A DNA stretch of 64,000 nt from JANMDU01 sp031418715 (GCA_031418715.1 JANOJL010000002.1:242320-306319), one strand, 5' to 3'; shown: positions 9,172-18,627, numbered from the stretch's first letter. Notes: generated from the sequence alone by a model not told the origin. A program made the numbers and translations.

Positions 9172-12100
9172 ATGTGGTTCACTCGCGTCAGCATACAAAA
9201 CCCGGTCTTTGCCACCATGATGATGGTGGCGCTGATGGTACTGGGCCTCTTTAGTTATCAGCGGCTCAAGGTCGATCAGTTTCCGAGCATTGACTTTCCG
9301 GTGGTGATCGTCATCACGGACTATCCAGGCGCATCACCAGAGATCGTGGAAACAGAGATTTCCAAAAAAATCGAAGAGGCTGTGAACTCGATTGCCGGTA
9401 TCAATGCTTTAACGTCGCGAAGTTATGAAGGCTCATCTGTGGTGGTGATTGAGTTTCAGCTCAACATCAACGGGCGCAAAGCAGCAGACGATGTGCGCGA
9501 GAAGGTTGCCGCTGTGCGCCCGAGTCTGCGCACGGAAGTCAAAGAGCCGCGTGTGCTGAGGTTCGATCCTTCGGCCCGCGCAGTGTGGTCAGTGGCCGTA
9601 TTGCCGCAAGATTCTGCCACTGGCAAAGCCATGAGCAGTGTCGAGTTGACCAATTGGGCAGATCAGAATTTGAAGAAACGCTTAGAGAATGTGCGCGGCG
9701 TAGGCTCTGTCTCACTGGTCGGCGGCACCAAGCGCGAGATTAATATTTATCTCAATCCTCAAGCGCTGGAGGCTTATGGCATCAGCGGCGAGCAAGTTGC
9801 TAGCGCGATCCGAAATGAGAATCAAGATTTACCCGTCGGCGCGGTACGATCACTCGCGCAAGAGCGCGTGGTGCAGGTGCAATCGCGTGTGCAGCGGCCG
9901 GAGGATTTTGCCAAGATCATCGTGGCCAGAAAAGCAGGCGCATCTATTACCGTCGGCCAGCTTGCTCGGATTGCTGATGGCGCACAGGAAGCAGAGAATT
10001 TAGCACTCTACAACGGCAACCGCACCTTGCTTCTTTCTGTGCAAAAGTCGCAAGATGAAAATACGATTGACGTCGTTGACGGGTTGAAAAACACCATCGC
10101 CGAGATGGAAAAGCTGCTCCCACCCGGCGTGAAGTTGCAAGAAATCCAAGACAATTCGCGCTCGATTCGCGTCTCAGTAGATAACGTGCGTCGTACGCTG
10201 ATCGAAGGCGCATTCCTCACGATTTTGATCGTCTTTCTCTTCCTCAATTCTTGGCGCTCTACCATCATCACCGGCCTCACGCTGCCTATCGCCCTGATCG
10301 GCACCTTCCTGTTCATGAACATGTTTGGCTTCACCATTAACATGATCACGCTTATGGCGCTGTCGCTTTGCGTTGGTTTACTGATTGACGATGCCATCGT
10401 CGTGCGAGAAAATATCGTGCGCCATATTCAAATGGGTAAAACGCCGCATCAAGCCTCGCTAGATGGCACGCAAGAGATTGGCTTGGCCGTGCTGGCCACC
10501 ACTTTTTCTATCGTGGCCGTGTTTTTGCCGATTGGCTTCATGGGCGGTGTGATCGGCAAGTTCTTCCATGAGTTTGGTATCACCATCGTGGCAGCGGTGA
10601 TGATTTCGATGTTTGTGAGCTTCACGCTCGATCCGATGATGTCTTCCATCTGGCACGATCCGGCGATTGATCGGCATGGCAAGCCCTTCAAACCCGTCAC
10701 TTGGTATGACAAAACCATTGGCCGCGTCACGCATGCTTTTGAGCGCGGCACAGATCGACTGGGAGACGGCTATCAAAGCATTTTGCGCTGGAGTTTGAAG
10801 TGGAAGAAAACCACCATGCTGATGGCTTTTGGCGTGTTTGCTCTAAGCTTGGGGATGGTTCGTTTTCTGGGCACAGAGTTCGTGCCCAAAGCTGATTTTG
10901 GCGAAAGCAACATCAGCTTTTATACGCCCGTTGGCTCATCTTTGGAGGCTACCGAAGCCAAAGTGCGGCAAGTCGAAGCCATCATCCGAGAGCGCCCCGA
11001 GGTGCGCTACACACTTTCGACCATCAACACCGGTAACTCGCAAGGCAAGATTTATGCAAATGTGTATGTGCGGCTGACCAATCGCAAAGAGCGCAACTTG
11101 AATGTGGATCAAATTTCGGCGCAACTGCGAGATCGCCTAGCGCAAGTGGCGGGCATTACCGTGACGCAGGCGGGCACAGTTGATGCCGTGGGTGGAGGAA
11201 AGCAAATTGAATTTGCGCTCAAGGGCTCAGATCTGAAAGAGCTGGAGCGCTTGTCGGTGCAGGTCATGGCCAAGCTGCGCGATATTCCCGGGTTGGTGGA
11301 TTTGGATTCGAGCGTCAAGCCTGCCAAGCCGACGATTGAGGTGGACGTGCGCCGTGAAGTGGCCTCTGATCTGGGCTTAACCACTGCGCAAATCGGCAAC
11401 AGCCTGCGCACCCTCGTCGCAGGGCAAACCGTCGGCAATTGGCGTGCTCCTGACGATCAAACCTACGACGTGAACGTGCGCCTCGCGCCAGATTCGCGCA
11501 ACACGCCGCAAGATTTAGAGCGTCTGCCGTTTGCGCTCGGAACGAATGCCGATGGCAGCTCGCGCGTGGTGCGTTTGAATCAGGTGGCCAGCGTGCGCGA
11601 GAGCACGGGGCCCAATCAAATCAACCGCCGGGATTTGACGCGTGAAGTAGCGGTCAACGCCAACGTGTTTGGCCGCGCAGCAGGAGAAGTCTCTGCCGAT
11701 ATTCGCAAAACGCTGGATGAGATCACCATGCCGCCTAGCTACAGCTATCAGTTTGGCGGCAGCACAAAAAATATGGCGGAATCATTTGGCTATGCTGTGT
11801 CTGCGTTAGCTTTGGCCATCATCTTCATTTACATGATTTTGGCCAGCCAGTTCAAGAGCTTCCTGCAGCCGCTGGCTCTGATGACGGCTCTGCCGCTCAC
11901 GCTGATTGGTGTGGTGATGGCGCTGCTGCTGTTTCGCTCCACGCTGTCGATGTTTTCGGTGATCGGGGTGATCATGTTGATGGGCTTGGTCACGAAGAAT
12001 GCAATTTTGCTGGTGGATTTTGCAATCCGATCCAGAGAAGCTGGCATGGAGCGCACAGAAGCCCTGCTCTTAGCCGCTAAAGTGCGCCTGCGCCCGATTT

Positions 12101-12354
12101 TAATGACTACGCTGGCGATGATCTTTGGCATGGTGCCGCTGGCTTTTGCGCTGTCAGAAGGCTCAGAGCAGCGCGCTCCGATGGGGCAAGCGGTGATTGG
12201 CGGCGTGATCACATCTTCTTTACTCACCTTAGTCGTCGTACCCGTCGCTTATTGCTATATGGACGATTTGGCCAACTGGTTCATGCGCTTGTTTGGTGTC
12301 AAATCGCAAACAGCGCCCGCTAAAATGGAAAGTTTGCCGCGCTCGGCTGAATAA
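9172..12354 (+). CDS. RND family efflux permease (HAE1/AcrB type)
   Basis: 1060 residues, the full length of an inner-membrane hydrophobe/amphiphile efflux RND pump. The N-terminus RVSIQNPVFATMMMVALMVLG is the first of 12 membrane helices, followed by the periplasmic porter signature FPSIDFPVVIVITDYPGASP. The proton-relay motif GLLIDDAIVVREN in helix 4 is intact, as is the second-half motif GLVTKNAILLVDFA. The sequence is MdtB/MexK-like in feel, but the drug range cannot be assigned. Together with the fusion protein and the TolC-type protein downstream it makes a complete tripartite pump. Confidence 0.96.
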   Translation: MWFTRVSIQNPVFATMMMVALMVLGLFSYQRLKVDQFPSIDFPVVIVITDYPGASPEIVETEISKKIEEAVNSIAGINALTSRSYEGSSVVVIEFQLNINGRKAADDVREKVAAVRPSLRTEVKEPRVLRFDPSARAVWSVAVLPQDSATGKAMSSVELTNWADQNLKKRLENVRGVGSVSLVGGTKREINIYLNPQALEAYGISGEQVASAIRNENQDLPVGAVRSLAQERVVQVQSRVQRPEDFAKIIVARKAGASITVGQLARIADGAQEAENLALYNGNRTLLLSVQKSQDENTIDVVDGLKNTIAEMEKLLPPGVKLQEIQDNSRSIRVSVDNVRRTLIEGAFLTILIVFLFLNSWRSTIITGLTLPIALIGTFLFMNMFGFTINMITLMALSLCVGLLIDDAIVVRENIVRHIQMGKTPHQASLDGTQEIGLAVLATTFSIVAVFLPIGFMGGVIGKFFHEFGITIVAAVMISMFVSFTLDPMMSSIWHDPAIDRHGKPFKPVTWYDKTIGRVTHAFERGTDRLGDGYQSILRWSLKWKKTTMLMAFGVFALSLGMVRFLGTEFVPKADFGESNISFYTPVGSSLEATEAKVRQVEAIIRERPEVRYTLSTINTGNSQGKIYANVYVRLTNRKERNLNVDQISAQLRDRLAQVAGITVTQAGTVDAVGGGKQIEFALKGSDLKELERLSVQVMAKLRDIPGLVDLDSSVKPAKPTIEVDVRREVASDLGLTTAQIGNSLRTLVAGQTVGNWRAPDDQTYDVNVRLAPDSRNTPQDLERLPFALGTNADGSSRVVRLNQVASVRESTGPNQINRRDLTREVAVNANVFGRAAGEVSADIRKTLDEITMPPSYSYQFGGSTKNMAESFGYAVSALALAIIFIYMILASQFKSFLQPLALMTALPLTLIGVVMALLLFRSTLSMFSVIGVIMLMGLVTKNAILLVDFAIRSREAGMERTEALLLAAKVRLRPILMTTLAMIFGMVPLAFALSEGSEQRAPMGQAVIGGVITSSLLTLVVVPVAYCYMDDLANWFMRLFGVKSQTAPAKMESLPRSAE

Positions 12355-12376
12355 ACCGCATTCTGAGAGGAACACC

Positions 12377-13045
12377 ATGAATTTCGAACAAGCCCGATTC
12401 AACATGATTGAGCAGCAAATCCGCCCTTGGGATGTGCTGGACCAAAGCGTTTTACAGCTTTTGGCTAACGTCAAACGCGAAGATTATGTGCCGCTGGCCT
12501 ACAAACAAGTCGCCTTCACTGACATGGAAATTCCGCTGCAATCAGGCGGCAAAGACGGCTTGGTCATGCTCGCGCCCAAAGTTGAGGCGCGCCTTTTGCA
12601 AGATTTGGCTGTGCACAAACATGAAAAAGTTTTGGAAATCGGCACCGGCAGCGGCTATATGGCCGCTCTGCTCGCCCATAAAGCCCAGCGCGTGATCTCC
12701 CTCGAAATCAACGAAGCTCAAGCGCAAACCGCGCGTGAAAATCTGCAAAAGGCAGGGATTCACAACTGCGAAGTGCGCGTGGCCGATGGCTCAAAAGTCG
12801 ATTTGTCTGTGGACGGCCCGTTTGATGTGATCTTGCTCTCTGGCTCGGTGGCCAGCATTCCAGCCAGTCTCAAAGCGCAGCTCAAGCCCGGTGGCCGGTT
12901 GGCCGCCATTGTGGGTGATGCGCCCGTCATGTGCGCCACCTACATCACCAAATCACCAGATGGCAGCAGCCTCACCACCCAGCCCTGGGATACGTTAGCG
13001 CCCCGTTTGCTGGGATTTGCTGACACGCCCATTTTCAGCTTCTGA
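12377..13045 (+). CDS. protein-L-isoaspartate O-methyltransferase family protein
   Basis: 222 residues from the ATG at 12377, which follows a GAGAGGAA ribosome site; a longer in-frame start exists but has no such site. SAM-binding motif I is KVLEIGTGSGYMAALLAHKA. The N-terminus (NMIEQQIRPWDVLDQ) matches a Burkholderiales branch of the PCMT family often found beside rhodanese and TolC genes. That branch lacks some canonical substrate residues, so true isoaspartate repair is uncertain. Located 22 nt after the RND pump. Confidence 0.88.
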   Translation: MNFEQARFNMIEQQIRPWDVLDQSVLQLLANVKREDYVPLAYKQVAFTDMEIPLQSGGKDGLVMLAPKVEARLLQDLAVHKHEKVLEIGTGSGYMAALLAHKAQRVISLEINEAQAQTARENLQKAGIHNCEVRVADGSKVDLSVDGPFDVILLSGSVASIPASLKAQLKPGGRLAAIVGDAPVMCATYITKSPDGSSLTTQPWDTLAPRLLGFADTPIFSF

Positions 13046-13074
13046 GTTGCCCACGAGACCAGCGCGCCGCCTAC

Positions 13075-13425
13075 ATGATCGCTCAAATCCGTCCCGCAGC
13101 CTTCTGCCAATGGCTGGCTGCACAAACCGATGCGCCGCCGCTGGTGCTCGATGTGCGCGAGCCTTGGGAAACGCACACTGCCGCCATCCAGCCCGTACCT
13201 GATGCGCCTGTATTTGACGTGCTCTTTATGCCGATGCAAAGCATTCCGCAGCGCTTGAATGAATTGCCGCAAGACCGCACCATTGCCTGCCTCTGCCATC
13301 ACGGCATTCGCAGCCAGCAGGTGGCGGCGTTTTTGCAGCATCAAGGTTTTGAGCAAGTTGTCAACATCGCTGGCGGCATTGATGCCTGGAGCCGCGAGCT
13401 CGATGCCAGCGTTGCTGTTTATTGA
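13075..13425 (+). CDS. rhodanese-like domain protein
   Basis: 116 residues, a single rhodanese domain. VLDVREPWETHTAAI is the first conserved motif and the active-site loop is CHHGIRSQQVAAFL with the catalytic cysteine before HHGIRS. The C-terminal NIAGGIDAWS is also a family signature. It probably moves sulfane sulfur; the acceptor is unknown. It lies between the methyltransferase and the outer-membrane channel gene on the same strand. Confidence 0.92.
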   Translation: MIAQIRPAAFCQWLAAQTDAPPLVLDVREPWETHTAAIQPVPDAPVFDVLFMPMQSIPQRLNELPQDRTIACLCHHGIRSQQVAAFLQHQGFEQVVNIAGGIDAWSRELDASVAVY

Positions 13426-13451
13426 ATTGATTGTTCCATCAAAGGATTGCC

Positions 13452-14792
13452 ATGTTTGAATTATCTCGTCTGCCCCACTCTGCTGCCAACGCCATCACCG
13501 TTGCCGTGAGCGCGCTCCTCGGCGCAGGCGCGGCTCAGGCGCAAAGTCTGACGGCGCTCTACCAAGCGGCCAATACATATGACGCCACGTATCAAGCCGC
13601 AAAATCGCAATACGAGGCCAATCTGGCTCGCGCTGAGCAAGCCAAAGCAGGCCTCTTGCCCACTGCAGGCCTCTCTGCCAACATCAGCCGCAGCAATTTC
13701 GAAAACAACAACCCAAAAACTGACCGTAGCTTCGGCTCGCAAGGCGCCACGCTGAGTGCCAACCAGCCGCTTTATCGCCCCGCTAATCGCGCCACAGCCG
13801 CTCAGGGCGAGCGTCAAGCAGAGCAAGCCAAGTCAGCCCTACAAACAGCTGAACAAGATTTGATTGTGCGCGTCACGCAGGCGTACTTCGATGTGCTCGC
13901 CAGCCAAGACAGCTTGACTTTCGTCAAAGCACAAAAAACCGCTGTGGCTGAGCAATTGGCCGCAGCCAAACGCAATTTTGAAGTAGGCACATCAACCATC
14001 ACCGATACCCGCGAAGCGCAAGCTCGCTTTGATCTGGTCACTGCGCAAGAAATCGCTGCAGAAAACGATCTGCGCGTCAAAAGAATCGCGCTCGATCAGC
14101 TTGTGGGCAAACCCGGCACTGTGCCCAAAAGCTTAGCGCTGCCAGTCAAACTGCCCGATTTACTGCCCGCAGATGTGAACCTATGGGTTACGCAATCTGA
14201 AGAGCAACACCCCAGCATCAAAGCTGCGCAGTTGGCGACAGAAATCGCTAAATTAGAAACAGCAAAAGCTGAAGCTGGCCACAAGCCCACGCTAGATGCT
14301 ACCGCTTCCTACAACATCGCCCACAACAACGGCAGCACCGCAGGCATCGCCAACAACCGCACCAATAACGCCACCATCGGCCTGGCCTTCAATCTGCCCC
14401 TCTTCGCTGGCTACGCCACACAAAACCGCATCAAAGAAACTTTGCAGCTCGAAGACAAAGCCAGGAGCGATCTAGAAGCTGCCAAGCGCAGCATCGCCCA
14501 GGCCACCCGTACCGCCTATTTCGGCGTGCTTTCCGGCCAAGGCCAAGTCAAAGCACTCGAAGCCGCCGAGGCCAGCAGCCAAAGCGCCCTAGATGCCAAT
14601 AAATTGGGCTACCAAGTTGGTGTGCGTATCAACATTGATGTCTTGAACAGCCAATCCCAACTCTTCCAAACCAAGCGCGATCTGGCCAAGGCGCGCTATG
14701 ACGTATTGGTCGGTGGCTTGAGGTTGCGCCAAGCCAACGGCAGCTTGAAGTCAGAAGATTTAAATTCCGTGAATGCCTTGTTGGCGCGCTGA
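13452..14792 (+). CDS. TolC family outer membrane channel
   Basis: 446 residues from the ATG at 13452, which follows AAAGGA; a TTG seven codons upstream is possible but weaker. A signal peptide (SALLGAGAAQAQ, cleavage near residue 31) precedes a mature N-terminus SLTALYQAANTYDATYQAAK, typical of type I secretion outer-membrane proteins (TolC/OEP). Two OEP repeats of long helices follow. It exports substrates of the RND pump encoded just upstream and could serve other exporters. Confidence 0.94.
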   Translation: MFELSRLPHSAANAITVAVSALLGAGAAQAQSLTALYQAANTYDATYQAAKSQYEANLARAEQAKAGLLPTAGLSANISRSNFENNNPKTDRSFGSQGATLSANQPLYRPANRATAAQGERQAEQAKSALQTAEQDLIVRVTQAYFDVLASQDSLTFVKAQKTAVAEQLAAAKRNFEVGTSTITDTREAQARFDLVTAQEIAAENDLRVKRIALDQLVGKPGTVPKSLALPVKLPDLLPADVNLWVTQSEEQHPSIKAAQLATEIAKLETAKAEAGHKPTLDATASYNIAHNNGSTAGIANNRTNNATIGLAFNLPLFAGYATQNRIKETLQLEDKARSDLEAAKRSIAQATRTAYFGVLSGQGQVKALEAAEASSQSALDANKLGYQVGVRINIDVLNSQSQLFQTKRDLAKARYDVLVGGLRLRQANGSLKSEDLNSVNALLAR

Positions 14793-14821
14793 GCATTCTT
14801 CTTTTTTCTCAAAAAGAGAAG

Positions 14822-14898
14822 TGGCCAGTCCGGAGGGGATCGAACCCCCGACCCACAGCTTAGAAGGCTGTTGCTCTATCCAACTGAGCTACGGACTG
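14822..14898 (-). tRNA. tRNA-Arg (anticodon TCT)
   Basis: Reading the minus strand gives a complete cloverleaf: acceptor CAGTCCG pairing CGGACTG, D arm GCTCAGTTGGATAGAGC, anticodon loop CTTCTAA with TCT, T arm GGGGG-TTCGATC-CCCTC, discriminator G and an encoded CCA. 77 nt with CCA. It follows tRNA-Pro with 84 nt between them. Confidence 0.96.
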
Positions 14899-14982
14899 TC
14901 AAAAAAACGTGCTGCACAAAACAAAACGCCCCGCAAACGGGAAGCTGCGAGGCGTAGATTTGAGGCGAAACTCTTAGAAACT

Positions 14983-15059
14983 TGGTCGGAGTACAAGGAT
15001 TCGAACCTTGGACCCCCTGGTCCCAAACCAGGTGCGCTACCAGACTGCGCCACACTCCG
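14983..15059 (-). tRNA. tRNA-Pro (anticodon TGG)
   Basis: On the minus strand the acceptor CGGAGTG pairs with the 3' strand before ACCA, the anticodon arm is CCTGGTTTGGGACCAGG (anticodon TGG) and the T loop is TTCGAAT. The CCA is encoded. 77 nt. A TATAAT box at 15069-15074 lies 9 bp upstream. Confidence 0.96.
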
Positions 15060-15068
15060 AAGAGCATG

Positions 15069-15074
15069 ATTATA
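15069..15074 (-). promoter_or_regulatory. probable -10 box of the tRNA operon
   Basis: A perfect TATAAT on the minus strand, 9 bp before the tRNA-Pro 5' end. No good -35 is seen at 17 bp, so this is only a candidate. Confidence 0.35.
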
Positions 15075-15082
15075 GACGAGCT

Positions 15083-16294
15083 TCAGCGAGAAATTCGCAA
15101 AAGCTTGCCACTATCGGCGAGCAAATAGATCCAGCCATCTGGCCCCTGGCGCACATCGCGAATGCGCTCACCTCGGCTGGCAAGCAATCGCTCGCGGAAG
15201 GCTTCGCTTTTGCCATCGGCTGCCAACACAATCCGCCAAAGTGCCGTTCCTGCCAAAGCGCCGCTGAAAAGATTGCCACGGTATTCGGGAAATTTGTCGC
15301 CGGTGTAGAAAACCAGGCCGCTTGGAGCGATGGATGATTTGATCAGACCGGAAAACGGGCTGCCGTCTCGTGTCAGCCAATGGCTCACCGGTTGCTCCAT
15401 CCCGGCTTTGGTTGTGCCCTCGCCCACCTGGATGCTCAGGCCGTATTCTTGGCCATAGCTGATGACAGGCCAGCCGTAATTTTTGCCACTCTCTGCACGA
15501 TTGATCTCGTCGCCCCCTTGCGGCCCATGCTCGCTCACCCAAAGTTCGCCGCTGGCAGGCTGCAAGGCAGCGCCTTGAATATTGCGATGCCCGTAGCTCC
15601 AAATCGAGGCCTGCGCTCCTGCTGCAGAAAACTTTGGATTGCCCGGCGCAGGCGCTCCCTCGGTTGTGATGCGCATCACCTTGCCATGGCCTCGCGCGAG
15701 ATCTTGCGCATGAACGCGATCACGGCGGCTTTGCCGATCACCGAGGCCGACAAACAAATGCCCGCTTCGATCAAACACCAGCCGCGAACCGAAATGCCCG
15801 TTGGAATCGACCTTTGGCATCTGCCGGTAGATCACCGTTACCTCGCTCAGCTTGAGCCCAGATGCATCCAGCTTGGCGCGCACCACAGCCGTCCCGCTCA
15901 GGCTGACATCCTTTGCATCGCTCTCCGAGAATGTCATGTAAATGCGCTGATTGCTCGTAAACGCGGGATCAACCACAACATCGAGCAAACCGCCTTGCCC
16001 GGCGCTATTGACCGCTGGCAAACCAGAGATCGCGCCCACCGTGTTGCCGTTGGCCGACAGCAGTTTGAGGCCACCCTCTTTTTCCGTCACTAGCATCCGC
16101 CCATCAGGCAAAAACGCCAATCCCCATGGGCGCTGCAATGTGGTGTTGAGCTCGGTGACTTGCAGGGCAAATGTCGTCGTCAGCATCGGCGCTTGGGCAT
16201 GCGCGGCGGCGCTCAGTACCAGTAAAGCGCTTAGGGCAGCGAGAGACGCTGTCGCGCCCCAGCGGTAAAACAATACATTCAAAAAACTTTTCAT
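15083..16294 (-). CDS. PQQ-dependent aldose sugar dehydrogenase family protein (GSDH/YliI-like)
   Basis: 403 residues from the ATG at 16294, ten codons inside the longest frame. The signal peptide ends at AAAHAQ, so the protein is periplasmic. Soluble glucose/sorbosone dehydrogenase propeller motifs are present: RPWGLAFLPDGRMLVTEKEG, FDRSGHLFVGLGDR, YGHRNIQGAALQPASGELWVSEHGP, GDEINRAESGKNYGWPVISYG and GPDGWIYLLADS. The family oxidises aldose sugars with PQQ and calcium. No PQQ synthesis genes are in the window. Its stop is close to the tRNA genes on the same strand. Confidence 0.9.
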   Translation of the reverse strand: MKSFLNVLFYRWGATASLAALSALLVLSAAAHAQAPMLTTTFALQVTELNTTLQRPWGLAFLPDGRMLVTEKEGGLKLLSANGNTVGAISGLPAVNSAGQGGLLDVVVDPAFTSNQRIYMTFSESDAKDVSLSGTAVVRAKLDASGLKLSEVTVIYRQMPKVDSNGHFGSRLVFDRSGHLFVGLGDRQSRRDRVHAQDLARGHGKVMRITTEGAPAPGNPKFSAAGAQASIWSYGHRNIQGAALQPASGELWVSEHGPQGGDEINRAESGKNYGWPVISYGQEYGLSIQVGEGTTKAGMEQPVSHWLTRDGSPFSGLIKSSIAPSGLVFYTGDKFPEYRGNLFSGALAGTALWRIVLAADGKSEAFRERLLASRGERIRDVRQGPDGWIYLLADSGKLLRISR

Positions 16295-16410
16295 AACTAT
16301 CTCTCTAGATACAACAGTTCTCATTCTTACCGAAAGCCAACAGGTTTGTCGCGCATCGCTATCTCTCCCAGAGGCAAGCAGGGTTACTTGGCATTGAGCA
16401 AAATCTGCAG

Positions 16411-17154
16411 ATGCGCATTTTGCTTCCCATCTTCATGCATTGTTTGCTGTTTCCTCCATTGGCAGCAGCGCAGGCCAGCGACATGCAGCCCATTCGAGGC
16501 TTTGCCATTGACAAAACTGAAGTCAGCATCGAGCAGTTTGCCCGCTTTGCCCAAGCCACGGGCTTTGTCAGCAGCGCAGAAAAAGCGGGCGGTGGCAGCA
16601 CTTTTGACGGCGGCTGGGTACAGCGCAAGGGCTGGACTTGGCGCACGCCCTTTGGCTTGCCCTCCAGCGGCAAAGAGCCCGCTGTCCATCTCAATTTCAA
16701 CGAAGCCAAGGCCTATTGCCAATGGGCGGGCAAGCGCCTGCCTCAAGATGCCGAATGGATGGAAGCAGCCTACACTGAGCGCCGCGCCCCGCCGCCCGCT
16801 GGTTTTGTCAACGGCCAAAGTTATCCTTACCCAACAGGCATCAGCCCGGTTGGCGCGAACTGCTTGGGCGACTGCGGCAGCGTCAACACGCCTGCCGCCT
16901 ATGCCACCCCAGCCATCACCAGCCGTGGCAAAGGCCATGCGCTCACCGGCAGCAGCCGCGCTGGCGTGAATGGCCTGTGGGACATGGGCGGCAATGCTTG
17001 GGAATGGACAGAAGGCGGCACGGATGCCGCACGCCCCACACGAGGTGGCTCATGGTGGTATGGTGCAGCGCAAATGCACCGCGATCATTTGCAAAGCAAA
17101 TCTGCGGATACCGCTGTGGTCTATATTGGTTTTCGCTGCGCAAAGGGACTCTGA
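16411..17154 (+). CDS. exported FGE-sulfatase (formylglycine-generating enzyme-like) domain protein
   Basis: 247 residues with an N-terminal signal peptide (LLPIFMHCLLFPPLAAAQA). The rest is an FGE/SUMF1-fold domain: FAIDKTEVSIEQFARFAQAT, PAVHLNFNEAKAYCQWAGKR, LPQDAEWMEAAY, GLWDMGGNAWEWT and the final RGGSWWYGAA...GFRCAKG. True formylglycine-generating enzymes act on sulfatases, but no sulfatase gene is here, so another role of the fold is possible. The stop overlaps the next start by one base (TGATG). Confidence 0.88.
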   Translation: MRILLPIFMHCLLFPPLAAAQASDMQPIRGFAIDKTEVSIEQFARFAQATGFVSSAEKAGGGSTFDGGWVQRKGWTWRTPFGLPSSGKEPAVHLNFNEAKAYCQWAGKRLPQDAEWMEAAYTERRAPPPAGFVNGQSYPYPTGISPVGANCLGDCGSVNTPAAYATPAITSRGKGHALTGSSRAGVNGLWDMGGNAWEWTEGGTDAARPTRGGSWWYGAAQMHRDHLQSKSADTAVVYIGFRCAKGL

Positions 17155-17744
17155 TGCACACCCATCTTCACCGCCGCTATCTGCTCGCGCTTGCCGCCTA
17201 CGCTGGCTTGCCTGCGTTCGCGCAAACCGCCAACCCTGCCGACGTGACCGCTTGGGCCGCCCTCAAAGCCCCCGGCAGCATCGTGCTCTTTCGCCACGCG
17301 CTCGCGCCCGGCGGCGGCGATCCGCCCGGTTTCAAAGCAGACGATTGCAGCACGCAGCGTAATTTGAGCGACGAAGGCGTCATCCAAGCCAAGCGCATCG
17401 GTCAAACGCTGCGCGAGCGCGGCATCAAAGTGCAAACCGTGTGGCATTCAGCTTGGTGCCGCACCCGCGATACCGCCAAGCTGGCCTTCCCCGATCTGCG
17501 GGGGCCCGCCTTGCGCGCCGAGCCAGCATTCAACTCTTTCTTTTCAGACCGCAGCACCGAGCCCGCGCAAACCGCTGCCGCTCGCAAAATGCTGCTGGCT
17601 TGGCGCGGCCCTGGCACGCTCGTCGTCGTCACGCACCAAGTCAACATCACGCAACTCACAGAGATTTTTCCGCAATCGGGCGAAGGTATCGTCTTGCAAC
17701 GCGAAGGCCAGCGATTGGTCGTCAAAGGGCGCATTCAGCCTTAA
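17154..17744 (+). CDS. exported histidine phosphatase family protein
   Basis: 196 residues from the ATG at 17154 that shares its first base with the upstream stop (TGATG), so translation is probably coupled. A signal peptide (YLLALAAYAGLPAFAQT) is followed by the phosphoglycerate-mutase-like active site IVLFRHALAPGG (RHA in place of RHG), the conserved DEGVIQAKRIGQTLRERG helix and the second catalytic histidine in VVVTHQVNITQL. Periplasmic phosphatase of unknown substrate. Longer in-frame starts lie inside the previous gene and are not needed. Confidence 0.9.
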   Translation: MHTHLHRRYLLALAAYAGLPAFAQTANPADVTAWAALKAPGSIVLFRHALAPGGGDPPGFKADDCSTQRNLSDEGVIQAKRIGQTLRERGIKVQTVWHSAWCRTRDTAKLAFPDLRGPALRAEPAFNSFFSDRSTEPAQTAAARKMLLAWRGPGTLVVVTHQVNITQLTEIFPQSGEGIVLQREGQRLVVKGRIQP

Positions 17745-17788
17745 CATGGGCTTGATTGCAAACTGCATTCCCAATCGCCCTACATCTC

Positions 17789-17855
17789 ATTTTTCAAGCT
17801 AAATCGGCCACCAGCCGTTATAAAACCTGCGCAAGACGCTCCTCTTTTGATAGCG
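17789..17855 (-). repeat. dispersed palindromic repeat, copy 4
   Basis: Orientation B (reverse). TTTTTCAAGCTAAATCGGCC, then AGCCGTTATAAAACCTGCGC, ending at a CTTTTGATAGCG stem remnant. It lies immediately before the DsbA-family gene. Confidence 0.8.
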
Positions 17856-17864
17856 AATCACACC

Positions 17865-18548
17865 ATGAACAACCCTGCCTTACACATCGACATCGTCAGC
17901 GACATTGTTTGCCCATGGTGCTACATCGGCAAACGCCGCCTAGAAGCCGCCTTGAAACTATTCGCCGCCAAGCATCCCACGCAAGCCGCGCCCACCTTGC
18001 GCTGGCTCCCTTTTCAGCTCAATCCTGACCTGGCCGCCAGCGGCATGAGCCGCGCCGATTATCTGCAAAGCAAATTCGGCTCTGCTGACGGCGGCGGCAT
18101 TTACGAGCGCGTCAGCAGCGAAGGCAGCAAAGAAGGCCTCGCCTTCGATTTCAAGTCAATCGCCCGTCAACCCAACACCCTCCAAGCCCACGCCCTCCTC
18201 GAAGCTGCGTTTGCAATAGACCAAGACGCACAGGCCGCCCAACTCCAACCCGCCCTCAAAGAAGCGCTGATGAAAGCCTACTTTTGCGAAGGCGCAGACC
18301 TCAGCCAAGATGCCACGCTGCTGGCCATCGCCAATAGCGCAGGCATGCCAACCGAGGCCGCCCACGCTGCTCTCCAAGACAAAACCGCCCACGCGTCAAT
18401 AACAGAACAAGAAGCTGAAATGCGCCGCATCGGCATCTCGGGCGTCCCGTATTTCATCCTGAACCGCCAAATCGGCGTGTCTGGCGCGCAAACAGCTGAA
18501 AACTTGCTGGCAGCCATGGAGCAGGCTTTGGTACCTGATCAGGCCTGA
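17865..18548 (+). CDS. DsbA family oxidoreductase (FrnE-like)
   Basis: 227 residues from the ATG at 17865. It has the thioredoxin-fold DsbA/FrnE pattern with active site DIVCPWCYIGKRRLE (CPWC), LRWLPFQLNPDL, and the cis-proline loop GISGVPYFILNRQIGVSGAQ. FrnE-like proteins are cytoplasmic disulfide oxidoreductases or isomerases; no signal peptide is seen, which agrees. Flanked by two repeat copies in the same orientation. Confidence 0.93.
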   Translation: MNNPALHIDIVSDIVCPWCYIGKRRLEAALKLFAAKHPTQAAPTLRWLPFQLNPDLAASGMSRADYLQSKFGSADGGGIYERVSSEGSKEGLAFDFKSIARQPNTLQAHALLEAAFAIDQDAQAAQLQPALKEALMKAYFCEGADLSQDATLLAIANSAGMPTEAAHAALQDKTAHASITEQEAEMRRIGISGVPYFILNRQIGVSGAQTAENLLAAMEQALVPDQA

Positions 18549-18614
18549 TTTTTCAAGCCATTTAGGCCTCTAGCCGTTATATTATCTGCGCATAGTGCTA
18601 CTTAATTAATAGCA
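18549..18614 (-). repeat. dispersed palindromic repeat, copy 5
   Basis: Orientation B, starting directly after the stop of the DsbA-family gene: TTTTTCAAGCC, GGCCTCTAGCCGTTATATTATCTGCGCATAGTGCTA, then a TTAATTAATAGCA stem. Confidence 0.85.
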
Positions 18615-18627
18615 ACTCAAGCCCGCT

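Noticed and set aside
14793..14821. A/T-rich inverted stretch after the TolC gene as a terminator
   Set aside because: Possible CTTCT/AGAAG hairpin, but the stem is mostly A-T and there is no clear T run after it.
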